NCBI RefSeq assembly: GCF_030297595.1 | Contig: NZ_AP028138.1 | Location: forward strand, 682,001 to 746,000 | Direction of reading: 5' to 3' | DNA from: Polynucleobacter sp. HIN7 | GTDB lineage: Bacteria > Pseudomonadota > Gammaproteobacteria > Burkholderiales > Burkholderiaceae | Length of the DNA: 64,000 nt | Part shown: positions 1 through 8,652 of the stretch, in pieces | Numbering within the stretch: the first letter of the stretch is position 1 | Layout: every line of letters begins with the position of its first letter | Made by a program: the position numbers and the translations under genes | The notes under the pieces: generated by a model | What the model saw: only the letters and a program-made list of their open reading frames with translations | Databases searched by the model: none | Told to the model about the DNA's origin: nothing

Positions 1-435
1 CAATACGATTTCGACTAGGGGCACCAGTTCAGCGGGCATAAAGTAATGGGCCCCCATCATGCGATGGGCTGTTTTCAAACCCTGTGCGATTTTGCTAATT
101 GGGTAAGCGGAGCTATTACTCCCAATCGGTATCTCTTGTGGAACACGTTGGTCTAAAGAATGAAATAAGGCTTGCTTGGTTGGCAAATCCTCAATAATTG
201 TTTCCACAATCCAGCGACAGTCAGTCCAGTCGCTCCATGTATCAATTTCGCCGGCGCGAGATGACCCTGCAGCACTCCGTTTGTCGGATGAGCATAAGGC
301 GATCGCATCCTCTAAGCATTGTTTTGCCTTTTCTTGGGTACGACCTAAAACCACCACGGGGACATCTGCCCCCAAGAAGCCAGCCGCAATGCCCGTTGCC
401 ATGGTGCCAGTTCCAACTACCGTTACATAAGCCAT
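1..435 (-). CDS. 3-hydroxyacyl-CoA dehydrogenase, NAD-binding part (partial)
   Basis: The reverse strand reads an open frame from an ATG at 435 to the window edge, 145 codons without a stop; the C-terminal part lies outside. The first residues give the Rossmann motif GTGTMATGIAAGF, typical of the NAD-binding domain of 3-hydroxyacyl-CoA and 3-hydroxybutyryl-CoA dehydrogenases. The stretch HRMMGAHYFMPAELVPLVEI matches the family's conserved G-x-HF-x-P-x-x-x-x-x-LVE segment around the catalytic histidine. It should oxidise 3-hydroxyacyl-CoA to 3-ketoacyl-CoA, or act on a related hydroxy acid. The usual glycine after the GTGTM methionine is alanine here. It is divergent from the aminotransferase at 641. 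Confidence 0.85.
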   Translation of the reverse strand, partial: MAYVTVVGTGTMATGIAAGFLGADVPVVVLGRTQEKAKQCLEDAIALCSSDKRSAAGSSRAGEIDTWSDWTDCRWIVETIIEDLPTKQALFHSLDQRVPQEIPIGSNSSAYPISKIAQGLKTAHRMMGAHYFMPAELVPLVEIVL

Positions 436-640
436 CAAAAGCCCCTATTAAGAATCATGAAATAAACAAGAGTCTAATTCAGTATGGCAAGTGTCAGCTT
501 GGCTTGACAGGCTATCGCATCCAATTGGTCGAGTAGAGAATATCCCAAACAGGTCAAGGCAAGTGAGCCCTGAAACTGGTATAAATGGGGCTTTGCTTTT
601 TTAAGTAATTGCCATTTATAACGACAACGACAGACAAATT

Positions 641-1825
641 ATGCTGAAACTTGACCAACATCCATCCGGTAGACATTTTTTACATATTCCAGGGCCCAGT
701 CCAGTCCCATCCAGAATCTTGCGTGCAATTAGCTATCAAACCATTGATCATCGCGGCCCCGAGTTCGGTGAGTTAGGTCTTCAATTACTGGCTGGTATGC
801 AAACCATCTTCAAGACCAAGCATCCAGTGATCATTTATCCAAGTTCAGGAACTGGTGCATGGGAAGGTGCTCTCGTAAATACTCTTTCACCTGGTGATCT
901 CGTCCTGATGTACGAGACTGGTCATTTTGCAACCCTTTGGAATAAGTTGGCCCAACGTTTAGGTATTAAAACAGAGTTCATTGGCTTGCCCGGTGCCGAA
1001 GGTTGGCGTCACGGGGTTGATGCGGCCAAAATTGAAGAGCGTCTTAAGGCAGATACTGGTCATCAAATTAAGGCAGTCTGTGTGGTTCATAACGAGACCT
1101 CAACGGGCGTTACTTCCAATATCGCCGCGGTGCGCAAAGCCATTGATGCGGCAAAGCATCCTGCGCTTTTAATGGTCGATACGATCTCAGGTCTAGCCTC
1201 AGCCGATTTTCGTCATGACGAGTGGGGTGTTGATGTAACCGTGAGCGGTTCGCAAAAGGGCTTGATGCTCCCACCGGGTATCGGATTTAATGCGATTTCA
1301 CCGAAAGCGTTAGAAGCCAGTAAGCGTGCCACCCTACCTAAAGCCTACTGGGCTTGGGATGAAATTCTGGAGTCCAATAAGACGGGTTATTGGCCTTCAA
1401 CGCCTGCAACCAATTTGCTCTATGGCTTGCATGAGGCGATTGAGATGATTTTGAATGAAGGTATGGACAATGTATTTGCTCGCCATCAGCGCCTTGCCAA
1501 GGCTTGCCGTGCGGCAGTTGAGGCCTGGGGATTGGAAGTTCAGTGTAAAGACCCTGCGGTTTACTCGCCAGTATTGACCGGCGTGCGCACCCCAGAAGGA
1601 GTGGATGCCGATGCCTTGCGTAAATTAATCTTTGAACGCTATAACTTGTCCCTTGGTACTGGCTTGGGTAAGGTAAAAGGTCAATTGTTCCGTATTGGAC
1701 ATTTGGGCGATTGCAACGAGTTGTCCTTGCTTGCCGCCATCAGCGGATGCGAAATGGGTATGAACCGTTTTGGCATCAAACTCAAAGGCAGTGGTATTCT
1801 TGCGGCTCAAGAGGCTCTTCAGTAA
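641..1825 (+). CDS. Class V aminotransferase, serine/alanine-glyoxylate type
   Basis: This 394-residue PLP enzyme belongs to the alanine/serine-glyoxylate aminotransferase family (fold type I, class V). The N-terminus has the family's HIPGPSPVP segment (residues 15-23) and DHRGPEF (37-43). The probable PLP lysine is K206 in SGSQKGLM, and D180 in MVDTISGL is the expected cofactor-ring aspartate. Length is normal. It probably transfers the amino group of serine or alanine to glyoxylate, giving glycine plus hydroxypyruvate or pyruvate, in C2 or photorespiration-like metabolism. Its stop codon abuts the stop of convergent cbpM. The exact donor cannot be told from sequence alone. Confidence 0.9.
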   Translation: MLKLDQHPSGRHFLHIPGPSPVPSRILRAISYQTIDHRGPEFGELGLQLLAGMQTIFKTKHPVIIYPSSGTGAWEGALVNTLSPGDLVLMYETGHFATLWNKLAQRLGIKTEFIGLPGAEGWRHGVDAAKIEERLKADTGHQIKAVCVVHNETSTGVTSNIAAVRKAIDAAKHPALLMVDTISGLASADFRHDEWGVDVTVSGSQKGLMLPPGIGFNAISPKALEASKRATLPKAYWAWDEILESNKTGYWPSTPATNLLYGLHEAIEMILNEGMDNVFARHQRLAKACRAAVEAWGLEVQCKDPAVYSPVLTGVRTPEGVDADALRKLIFERYNLSLGTGLGKVKGQLFRIGHLGDCNELSLLAAISGCEMGMNRFGIKLKGSGILAAQEALQ

Positions 1826-2134
1826 CTACGATTGATTGAGTTGTTTGCGTAGCGCTTCGATCTCTTCTAGAAGGTCAAGCGCTAAAGCAACCCCTGGAGT
1901 ATTTACCTCCAGGTCTCGGACTAGACGGCTAGCGATCTTGGCACGGCGCAAAGAGTGGCCCGTAAAACGCCATTCACTCTGGCTTGAGCCTTGCGGTTGA
2001 AGAACTCCCTCGGCAACCCATTCTTCAATATGCGTATGGCTGATCGAGCAAGCTTGGCAGATTTCAGTCACAGTCAAATGCAGCTGCTCTTCAACCACCA
2101 TACCCTCTAGTAATACTGAACGATTTGTACTCAT
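1826..2134 (-). CDS. cbpM: CbpM-like chaperone modulator
   Basis: This small 102-residue protein lies 11 bases downstream of cbpA on the same strand. Residues about 20-60 (LTVTEICQACSISHTHIEEWVAEGVLQPQG) form a MerR-like helix-turn-helix, and the C-terminus (LEEIEALRKQLNQS) is a short amphipathic helix. CbpM proteins bind the J-domain of CbpA and inhibit its co-chaperone and DNA-binding activity. Position, size and fold all fit that family. It is probably translated from the cbpA transcript. Confidence 0.9.
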   Translation of the reverse strand: MSTNRSVLLEGMVVEEQLHLTVTEICQACSISHTHIEEWVAEGVLQPQGSSQSEWRFTGHSLRRAKIASRLVRDLEVNTPGVALALDLLEEIEALRKQLNQS

Positions 2135-2145
2135 ATCGATTACTC

Positions 2146-3087
2146 CTAACCGTTTGCACGTGGATTAAATGCAGCAAATGACTTTGCCATTGCTTGGTAA
2201 GCTTCTTTATCTGAATCAGTGCTCGCTGGTGGGGTAACCAGTCGAACACTTGCATAAAGATCGCCTGGCTCTTGACTCGGAATGCCCTTGCCTTTGAGGC
2301 GGAGTTTCTTGCCTGCCATAGTATTAGCCGGGATGTTCAATTCAACTTTGCCAGTGGGAGTGGGGAGGTCTACGGTTGCTCCTAATGCCGCCTCCCAAGG
2401 GGCAAGGTTTAACGCAACCGTTACATCTTTACCATCGACCTTAAAGAGGGCATTTGGCTTAATCACAATCTCTAAATAGAGGTCACCCGCTTTGCCATTT
2501 CCAAAGCCTGGGCTTCCCTGACCAGCGAGGCGTAAATGTTGACCGCTTCGAATACCCTTGGGTATTTTGACCTCTAAGGTGCGCTCTTGCATACGCAGAT
2601 GGCCTTGATCATCCAGTGCAGGCATTTTGAGTCCGATGCTTCGTTGTGTACCTAGATACGAATCAACTAAATCAATCTCGATCTTAGCGTGGTGATCTTC
2701 ACCCGGAATATTGAACTGTGCACTTTGCTGATTGGCCTGTTGAGCACGACGCCCAAAAATGGATTCGAAGAACTCGCTGTGGTCAGGATTAGCACTATCG
2801 CCCCAACCATTGCCCCGAAACTCGTAACCAGGGTCCCAATTGGGTGGGGGATTAAAGCCTTGACCACCCGACCAGTTGCTGCCCATCTGATCATAGGCTG
2901 CTTTTTTCTCAGGGTCCTTTAAGACGGCATAAGCCTCACCAATTTCCTTAAAGCGCTTTTCAGCATCGGGCTCTTTGCTTACGTCGGGATGGTATTTGCG
3001 CGCCAGTTTGCGATAGGCCTGTTTAATTTGATCAGGCGTTGCATCCCGCTCAAGGCCGAGTATTTTGTAATAGTCTTGGTATTCCAT
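2146..3087 (-). CDS. cbpA: DnaJ-class co-chaperone CbpA
   Basis: The 313-residue protein starts with a J-domain (residues about 4-70) containing the HPD motif at 33-35, which stimulates DnaK ATPase. A Gly/Trp-rich linker follows (about 75-110), then the two C-terminal beta-sandwich substrate-binding domains, including GIRSGQHLRLAGQG. The Cys-rich zinc finger of true DnaJ is absent, as expected for CbpA. The ATG at 3087 is preferred because MEYQDYYKIL matches the normal CbpA N-terminus; an upstream TTG at 3111 would add eight unusual residues. It forms an operon with cbpM. Confidence 0.93.
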   Translation of the reverse strand: MEYQDYYKILGLERDATPDQIKQAYRKLARKYHPDVSKEPDAEKRFKEIGEAYAVLKDPEKKAAYDQMGSNWSGGQGFNPPPNWDPGYEFRGNGWGDSANPDHSEFFESIFGRRAQQANQQSAQFNIPGEDHHAKIEIDLVDSYLGTQRSIGLKMPALDDQGHLRMQERTLEVKIPKGIRSGQHLRLAGQGSPGFGNGKAGDLYLEIVIKPNALFKVDGKDVTVALNLAPWEAALGATVDLPTPTGKVELNIPANTMAGKKLRLKGKGIPSQEPGDLYASVRLVTPPASTDSDKEAYQAMAKSFAAFNPRANG

Positions 3088-3157
3088 GAATGCACAAGGG
3101 AAGTCAATCAATAATCCATGATTTTAATCGGATTAAACCATTCAGTAGAATGGATGT

Positions 3158-3673
3158 ATGCCCGAATTTGATCCTTTAAGCGCCGACGATGATTTGCCCC
3201 CGAGTAAATCAGAGCTCAAACGCCAAATGGCCGATCGCCAAAAATTGGCTGAGGCTTTAAGCGCACTTCCAAGTGATGCCTTAAAGTCGATTCCGATTGA
3301 TGAAGATTTGCGCGATGCAATTGCAAAGACGTCCCGCATTCGATCTTTTGAAGGAATCCGGCGCCATAAGCAATACCTTGGTAAGCGGATGCGGGCCTTA
3401 TCGGATGAGGATATTGCAGCCATCAAGAAGCAGCTTGAGGTGATTGAGGGACCTGGTCGAGTCGAAACTGCAAAGTTGCATCGCTTAGAGCGACTGCGTG
3501 AGCGCCTATTGCAAAATGATGAGGCGCTACAAGAGCTCATTGCTCAGTATCCGACTCTGGATATTCAGAATATTCGTACTCTAATCCGAAATGCGAAGAA
3601 GGAGCGGGAGGCCAATAAGCCCCCAAAGGCCTATCGCGAGATTTTTCAATACCTAAGAGAGCTTGAGGCCTAA
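3158..3673 (+). CDS. darP: Ribosome biogenesis factor DarP (YjgA, DUF615)
   Basis: The 171-residue, highly charged helical protein carries DUF615 family features: an N-terminal PPSKSELKR segment, FEGIRRHKQYLGKRMR in the middle, and a C-terminal helix ending in YREIFQYLREL. DarP (YjgA) associates with late 50S ribosomal precursors and promotes 23S maturation. Length is typical. The next gene starts one base after its stop (TAAATG), so the two are probably co-transcribed. Confidence 0.92.
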   Translation: MPEFDPLSADDDLPPSKSELKRQMADRQKLAEALSALPSDALKSIPIDEDLRDAIAKTSRIRSFEGIRRHKQYLGKRMRALSDEDIAAIKKQLEVIEGPGRVETAKLHRLERLRERLLQNDEALQELIAQYPTLDIQNIRTLIRNAKKEREANKPPKAYREIFQYLRELEA

Positions 3674-4144
3674 ATGAGTAAAACCAAACAAGATCGTGGC
3701 GAAATCTACGTATTCATTCAAGCAATTTTATTGATTGCCCTATTCTTTGGTCCCGCTGATCTCTTCGGTAAGCCAGAAACTATTTATTACCCCCTATGGC
3801 TGGCTGGAAGAGCTCTTTTTTATTTGGGCTTAGGTATTGCGCTTTGGGCCGCGATTGCCTTGGGGCCCAATCTCACCCCAATGCCTAAACCGAAGCGCAA
3901 TGGCGAGTTGATCCAGACAGGGATTTATAAGCTGGTTCGCCACCCAATCTATTTTGGGGTCATTATCTTAGGCTTTGGTTGGGCAGCGACCTTGCAAAGT
4001 TGGTATACCCTTGCCGTTGCAGTTGCGCTACTCATCTTTTTTGATCTGAAGTCCCGCAAAGAAGAGGAGTGGCTACTAGAAAAGTTTCCGAACTATCAAG
4101 ACTATCGGCAGCGCACTAAAAAACTAATTCCGCTGATTTATTAA
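3674..4144 (+). CDS. Isoprenylcysteine-carboxyl-methyltransferase-like membrane protein
   Basis: A 156-residue membrane protein with about four hydrophobic segments (roughly 12-30, 40-63, 92-108, 111-124). The family signature is clear: GIYKLVRHPIYFG at 83-95, followed by the C-terminal EEEWLLEKFPNYQDYRQRT (130-148). These residues bind SAM in the ICMT/phospholipid N-methyltransferase superfamily. Bacterial members methylate unknown membrane substrates, so no specific reaction is assigned. It directly follows darP without a gap. Confidence 0.85.
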   Translation: MSKTKQDRGEIYVFIQAILLIALFFGPADLFGKPETIYYPLWLAGRALFYLGLGIALWAAIALGPNLTPMPKPKRNGELIQTGIYKLVRHPIYFGVIILGFGWAATLQSWYTLAVAVALLIFFDLKSRKEEEWLLEKFPNYQDYRQRTKKLIPLIY

Positions 4145-4155
4145 ATCAACCCAAT

Positions 4156-5151
4156 TTATTTAACCGCTTTATACCCCGGTGTTTTATTGGAGCGATTCTG
4201 GACAGCCTTAACAAAGGTGATTAAGGTCTTATTGCGCCTGAACTCCGGTTTTATGGCTAGATAAAACGTTTCAGTCTCTAGAGGAATAAAGTGCAACTTA
4301 TATTCTTTGGCGATGTACTGCAGGCCAATGCCGACATCGGCTTGTTCTGCCAAAATACTGGTCGCAACGGCACTATGGGTAAACTCTTCGTGTCCATAAC
4401 CTTTGATTTGCTTCGTTTTAAGGCCTTCGCGCTCCAAAAGCCGATCCAGAAGAAGGCGTGTACCCGCACCTTTCTGTCGGTTAATCATTCGCACCTCGGG
4501 TCGAGCAAGATCTCGAATCGAATTAATCTTGAGGGGGTTGCCTTTTGCCAATAAAAGTCCTTGGACGCGTTGCATTAAAGGAATGGTGATAAGACCGGCG
4601 CGTCGCAGGTGATCCTCGATGGCTTTGAACTCTCTTGCATCGGATACATGAAAACCGGCAATCGTCGCTTTATTCTCCATGAGGCGATCCAATGCATGTC
4701 CGGACCCCATGGTCTTATATTCAATCTCATCAAATTTTGAATGAATCTGCTCAATTAGAGGATCGTTGCTGCTGCAAAAGATATATCGATCAAATGTCTT
4801 ATTAAGATGATTGGAGAGTTTTTCACTAATGTCGCTTGCTAAACGTTGAGCCTCGCTAGATAGCTGCAAATCTAAGCGTTCTAGAGAGTGAATCAGCAAT
4901 TGCCCGGCAGGAGTAATTTTGGAGCCATGTCCCTTAATTCGTTCTAAGAGCTGGCAACCTAATTCCCGCTCAGCCTCTTGCAACTCATTCCAGACCGTGC
5001 GATAGGACACATTCAGATCCTTTGCTGCCGCAGCTAGAGTACGCCCCTGATCTACGCTGCGTAATAAATTACCAATATGCGTTAGATCGAGGGTGTGCTG
5101 ATGGTAGTTTGGGGTTTTCAGGAGCAGGGTGGGTTGGATTACAAGCTTCAT
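4156..5151 (-). CDS. ModE-like HTH regulator with periplasmic-binding-protein-like sensor domain
   Basis: The 331-residue protein has an N-terminal winged helix (about residues 24-90, HIGNLLRSVDQGRTLAAAAK, then VSYRTVWNELQEAERELG), similar to the ModE/LysR DNA-binding domain. The C-terminal half (about 115-320) resembles the PBP-like oxyanion-binding domain (PF12727 type). It is divergent from the tungstate-binding protein gene, with 75 bases between start codons. Inference: it senses tungstate or molybdate and controls tupA. It does not look like a standard LysR or a standard ModE with TOBE domains. Confidence 0.8.
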   Translation of the reverse strand: MKLVIQPTLLLKTPNYHQHTLDLTHIGNLLRSVDQGRTLAAAAKDLNVSYRTVWNELQEAERELGCQLLERIKGHGSKITPAGQLLIHSLERLDLQLSSEAQRLASDISEKLSNHLNKTFDRYIFCSSNDPLIEQIHSKFDEIEYKTMGSGHALDRLMENKATIAGFHVSDAREFKAIEDHLRRAGLITIPLMQRVQGLLLAKGNPLKINSIRDLARPEVRMINRQKGAGTRLLLDRLLEREGLKTKQIKGYGHEEFTHSAVATSILAEQADVGIGLQYIAKEYKLHFIPLETETFYLAIKPEFRRNKTLITFVKAVQNRSNKTPGYKAVK

Positions 5152-5169
5152 ATGAATATTTTTGCATAT
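5150..5169. promoter_or_regulatory. Candidate operator between the ModE-like regulator and tupA
   Basis: The interval contains the inverted repeat ATATG-N10-CATAT, overlapping the start codon of the regulator and lying 58 bases before tupA. An AT-rich short inverted repeat at such a spot could be the regulator's own operator. The arms are only 5 bp, so chance is a serious alternative. Confidence 0.25.
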
Positions 5170-5226
5170 TGATTATTTAAACTGATCTCTTGATGATAAA
5201 ACGTTTTCAACCAACAATTCATCATC

Positions 5227-6042
5227 ATGAAAAATCTACGTTCCATCATTTCAATACTGACCCTCTCTTTCTTGCTGTCCACCGCTGCGTATGCACAAAA
5301 GAGCATCGTCCTATCTTCAACGACCTCGACCGAACAATCGGGTTTATTTGGCCACATCCTGCCACCTTTTGAGAAGAAAACAGGGATTCAAGTAAAAGTA
5401 GTTGCGGTGGGAACTGGGCAGGCTCTTGACATTGGCCGTCGCGGTGACGCTGATGTGGTGATGGTTCACGATAAGGTTGCTGAAGAGAAATTCGTTGCCG
5501 AGGGATTTGCCGACAAACGGATTGAAGTCATGTACAACGACTTTGTTCTTATTGGCCCCAAGGCTGATCCAGCGAAAGTCGCTGGTGGTAAAGATATCCA
5601 AGCAGCGCTTAAGAAAATTGCTGACAGTAAGTCGACTTTTGTATCGCGTGGCGATAAAAGTGGCACTCATGCAGCGGAGCTACGTTATTGGAAGGGTGCA
5701 GATATTACAGTTTCTCCCAATCTGCCTTGGTATAAAGAAACTGGCTCGGGGATGGGCCCTGCATTAAATACCGCATCCGGTATGAATGCTTATATTTTAT
5801 CGGACCGCGCAACTTGGCTCAGCTTTAAGAACCGTGGCGATCTAACTATTTTGGTGCAAGGCGATCCCAAGCTCTTTAATCAGTATGGTGTGATGCTGGT
5901 GAGCTCGGCTAAACATCCCAAAGTGAAGAAAGCCGAAGGCCAAGCATTTATCGATTGGATTACCTCAAAAGAGGGACAAGATATGATTGCCAGCTACAAG
6001 GTGGGCGGCGAGCAGTTATTTTTCCCAAACGCCAAGAATTAA
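5227..6042 (+). CDS. tupA: Tungstate/molybdate ABC transporter substrate-binding protein TupA
   Basis: The 271-residue secreted protein has a signal peptide (residues 1-23, ending AYA). The mature start has the TTSTEQSGL motif (32-40), in the TupA oxyanion-binding loop. Further family segments are GTGQALDIGRRGDADVVMVH and SRGDKSGTH. TupA captures tungstate in the periplasm and hands it to a TupB permease and TupC ATPase. Neither partner is adjacent here; the next gene is convergent on the other strand. The divergent regulator supports oxyanion control. Molybdate cannot be excluded as ligand. Confidence 0.9.
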   Translation: MKNLRSIISILTLSFLLSTAAYAQKSIVLSSTTSTEQSGLFGHILPPFEKKTGIQVKVVAVGTGQALDIGRRGDADVVMVHDKVAEEKFVAEGFADKRIEVMYNDFVLIGPKADPAKVAGGKDIQAALKKIADSKSTFVSRGDKSGTHAAELRYWKGADITVSPNLPWYKETGSGMGPALNTASGMNAYILSDRATWLSFKNRGDLTILVQGDPKLFNQYGVMLVSSAKHPKVKKAEGQAFIDWITSKEGQDMIASYKVGGEQLFFPNAKN

Positions 6043-6043
6043 G

Positions 6044-7189
6044 CTAGTAAGTACCTGGCACCAAAATATCGTTGGTGACATTATGCAGATCACGGTGGCC
6101 AGTAAACGCCATCGTGAGATCCAGCTCCTTATGAATAATCTCTAAACATTTGGTTACACCCGGGCCGCCCATGGCGCCAAGACCATATAGGAATGAGCGG
6201 CCAATCATCGTACCGCGTGCACCCAAAGCCCACGCTTTAAGAACATCCTGGCCGGAACGAATTCCGCCATCCATCCAGACCTCGATGTCCTTACCAACCG
6301 CATCCACAATTGGAGGAAGCGCCTGGATACTCGACATCGCTCCATCGAGCTGTCGACCGCCATGATTTGATACCACGATGGCATCGGCACCTGATCCGAC
6401 GGCTGCACGGGCGTCCTCGGGATCCAAGATGCCCTTAATAATTAGTTTGCCGTCCCAGTGTTTCTTAATCCACTCGACGTCTCCCCAATTAAGGCCGGGA
6501 TCAAATTGTTCCGCAGTCCATGATGACAGGGAAGACATATTCCCAACGCCCGTGGCATGACCAACAATGTTTCGAAAGGTGCGACGCGGTGTTTGTAGCA
6601 TGCCCATACACCAACGTGGTTTAGTCATCATATTGATGATGTTAGGAATGGTAAGTTTGGGCGGGGCGCTTAAGCCATTTTTAATATCTTTATGACGCTG
6701 TCCTAAGATTTGTAGGTCCAGGGTGAGCACGAGGGCTGAACATTTTGCCGCCTTGGCCCGCTCAATCAGACGTTCAATAAAACCGCGATCTTTCATGACG
6801 TAGAGCTGGAACCAAAATGGTTTAGTGGTTCGCTCAGCCACATCTTCAATGGAGCAAATACTCATGGTCGATAAGCAGAAGGGGACGCCAAATTTCTCAG
6901 CAGCCTGCGCAGCTAAAATTTCACCGTCGGGATACTGCATTCCAGTTAATCCGGTGGGTGCCAGCGCGACCGGCATTGCAACCTCTTGGCCGACCATAGT
7001 TGTCTTGGTGGTGCGATTTTGCATATTGACAGCCACCCGTTGGCGTAATTTAATCTTCTGAAAATCCGATTCGTTGGCTCGGTAAGTAGATTCGGTCCAG
7101 GACCCGGAATCTGCATAGTCATAGAACATCTTGGGGGTGCGCTTTTGGTGGAGGACGCGCAAATCTTCAATATTGGTAATAATTGGCAT
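6044..7189 (-). CDS. lldD: FMN-dependent alpha-hydroxy acid dehydrogenase (L-lactate dehydrogenase type)
   Basis: This 381-residue TIM-barrel flavoprotein belongs to the alpha-hydroxy-acid oxidase family. MFYDYADSGSWTE near the N-terminus holds the conserved tyrosine. The catalytic histidine is about H276 in SNHGGRQLDGA, followed by the FMN-phosphate segment MDGGIRSGQDVLKAWALGA. It probably oxidises L-lactate to pyruvate, passing electrons to the quinone pool; glycolate or mandelate are possible. The ATG at 7189 is preferred because it gives the usual N-terminus PIITNIEDLR; the open frame extends further but into non-homologous sequence. It converges on tupA with one base between. Confidence 0.88.
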   Translation of the reverse strand: MPIITNIEDLRVLHQKRTPKMFYDYADSGSWTESTYRANESDFQKIKLRQRVAVNMQNRTTKTTMVGQEVAMPVALAPTGLTGMQYPDGEILAAQAAEKFGVPFCLSTMSICSIEDVAERTTKPFWFQLYVMKDRGFIERLIERAKAAKCSALVLTLDLQILGQRHKDIKNGLSAPPKLTIPNIINMMTKPRWCMGMLQTPRRTFRNIVGHATGVGNMSSLSSWTAEQFDPGLNWGDVEWIKKHWDGKLIIKGILDPEDARAAVGSGADAIVVSNHGGRQLDGAMSSIQALPPIVDAVGKDIEVWMDGGIRSGQDVLKAWALGARGTMIGRSFLYGLGAMGGPGVTKCLEIIHKELDLTMAFTGHRDLHNVTNDILVPGTY

Positions 7190-7281
7190 GATGAGTTTTA
7201 CAAGGTAAATACAACTAAATGTATCGGACAGACATATGATTTGTCTATTATGAATGATCCTAACTAAACCCAAACTCAGAG

Positions 7282-7983
7282 ATGAAACCAACCGTATTAG
7301 CCTTTGATGTATTTGGAACCGTGGTCGATTGGCATGGCTCGATTGCGGCTGAGGTTGCCCAACTGATTCCCGAGGCGGACCCCATCGCGTTTGCAAGCGC
7401 CTGGCGATCGGGATACAAGCCCGCTATGGCTAGAGTGCGCAGTGGAGAGCTCGGCTGGACTCGGATTGATGATCTGCACCGGATGATCTTGGATCAAGTC
7501 CTTGCGGATCAGAAAATCGATCATTTGACCGAAGCGCAAAAGAAACATCTCAATCTCGCATGGCACCGGTTAAAACCTTGGCCAGATACAGTGCGAGGCT
7601 TAACACTTTTAAAACAAGACTTTACGATCGTTACCCTGTCAAACGGTAATTTAGGTTTGCTTGCCAATATGGCAAAAAACGGCGGTTTACCCTGGGATCT
7701 GATTCTCTCTGCCGAGGTATTTCGGCACTACAAGCCCGATCCGGAGACCTATCTGGGCGTTTGTCAAACCTTTGATCTAGAACCTCAGGACGTGATGCTA
7801 GTTGCTGCCCATAAAGACGATTTGGAGGCAGCGCATGCTTGTGGCTTGCAAACGGCCTTCATTGAGCGGCCTGCTGAATTTGGACCGAGGGTGATACGGA
7901 CGGATCTTGGGCGTGAGTCCTGGACTACCTACCATGCTAAAGACTTTATTGACCTGTCAACCCAACTAAAAGCCGCCTCGTAA
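7282..7983 (+). CDS. Haloacid dehalogenase type II
   Basis: A 233-residue HAD-superfamily hydrolase. D9 in AFDVFGTVVDW is the nucleophile. S120-N121 in TLSNGN, K151 in HYKPDPE and the acidic pair in AAHKDDLEAA (176-185) are the expected motif II-IV residues of L-2-haloacid dehalogenases. It would hydrolyse 2-haloalkanoic acids to D-2-hydroxy acids, though many family members act on phosphate esters or have unknown substrates. It is divergent from the hydroxy-acid dehydrogenase, which would fit a joint role with 2-hydroxy acids, but that is inference. Confidence 0.87.
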   Translation: MKPTVLAFDVFGTVVDWHGSIAAEVAQLIPEADPIAFASAWRSGYKPAMARVRSGELGWTRIDDLHRMILDQVLADQKIDHLTEAQKKHLNLAWHRLKPWPDTVRGLTLLKQDFTIVTLSNGNLGLLANMAKNGGLPWDLILSAEVFRHYKPDPETYLGVCQTFDLEPQDVMLVAAHKDDLEAAHACGLQTAFIERPAEFGPRVIRTDLGRESWTTYHAKDFIDLSTQLKAAS

Positions 7984-8051
7984 AATAATGATCTAGATCA
8001 AACGTAAACCTAAAGAAAAGATCATACTTAGAGGACTAAAGGGAGGATCCT

Positions 8052-8327
8052 ATGGCAAATCTAACGATTGAAATTGAGAACCTAAAATGCGGTGGCTGTG
8101 AGAACACCATTGTTAAGGGTTTAAGAGCAATATCTGGGGTTCAAGCGGTGACAGTCGATCATGCAAATAGAGCAGTTGTTCTGGATGCCGACTTAAGTTT
8201 GCGCCAGCAAATTGTCGATAAGTTACTTAGTATGGGCTACCCAGAAAAGGGCTCTGTCGCGGGTCTTGATAAAGGAATTGCGACTGCTAAGTCATTTGTG
8301 AGTTGCGCGATCGGCCGCATCGGCTAA
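8052..8327 (+). CDS. Cytoplasmic HMA-domain metal-binding protein
   Basis: This 91-residue protein has a single heavy-metal-associated domain (about 3-68) with the metal ligands C13 and C16 in LKCGGCENT. No signal peptide is present, so it is cytosolic. The canonical GMTCxxC is LKCGGC here. The gene has a strong GGGAGG ribosome-binding site ending six bases before the ATG at 8052. It could be a copper chaperone, though no copper ATPase is near. The C-terminal 20 residues extend beyond the domain and end with one further cysteine. Confidence 0.82.
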   Translation: MANLTIEIENLKCGGCENTIVKGLRAISGVQAVTVDHANRAVVLDADLSLRQQIVDKLLSMGYPEKGSVAGLDKGIATAKSFVSCAIGRIG

Positions 8328-8356
8328 GTGATCTATCAATCGGCTAAGATGCCAGG

Positions 8357-8617
8357 ATGTTTCATATTGACATCATTGGTTATTTAGCCGCTTTACTGAC
8401 CACTTTCTCTTTTCTGGTTCAGGCCATTCAATCGTGGCGAACTAGAGACCTCTCGGGCATCTCTCTAGGCATGTACAGCATGTTTACCCTGGGAGTGGCA
8501 TTATGGTTAATTTACGGGATTGTGATTGAAAGTTGGCCCCTAATTGTGACCAATGCCTTAACCTTTATATTTGCTCTGAGTATCTTACTCATGAAACTAA
8601 AACAAATGTCAAAATAA
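8357..8617 (+). CDS. SemiSWEET-family sugar transporter
   Basis: An 86-residue protein with three hydrophobic helices (about 7-25, 37-57, 62-81), the half-transporter architecture of bacterial SemiSWEETs (MtN3/PQ-loop family). The segment TTFSFLVQAIQSWRTRDLSG matches the first-helix signature, but the usual P-Q of the PQ motif reads V-Q. SemiSWEETs dimerise to pass sugars through the inner membrane. The substrate here is unknown. Confidence 0.85.
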   Translation: MFHIDIIGYLAALLTTFSFLVQAIQSWRTRDLSGISLGMYSMFTLGVALWLIYGIVIESWPLIVTNALTFIFALSILLMKLKQMSK

Positions 8618-8652
8618 CTCGGCACCCACTGTATTCTGACTAAATTCTGATA

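Noticed and set aside
176..536. Two plus-strand open frames near the left edge
   Set aside because: They lie opposite a clear 3-hydroxyacyl-CoA dehydrogenase frame on the minus strand, and their products look random.
7190..7396. Upstream extension of the hydroxy-acid dehydrogenase frame
   Set aside because: It runs into the divergent haloacid dehalogenase gene and lacks family similarity.
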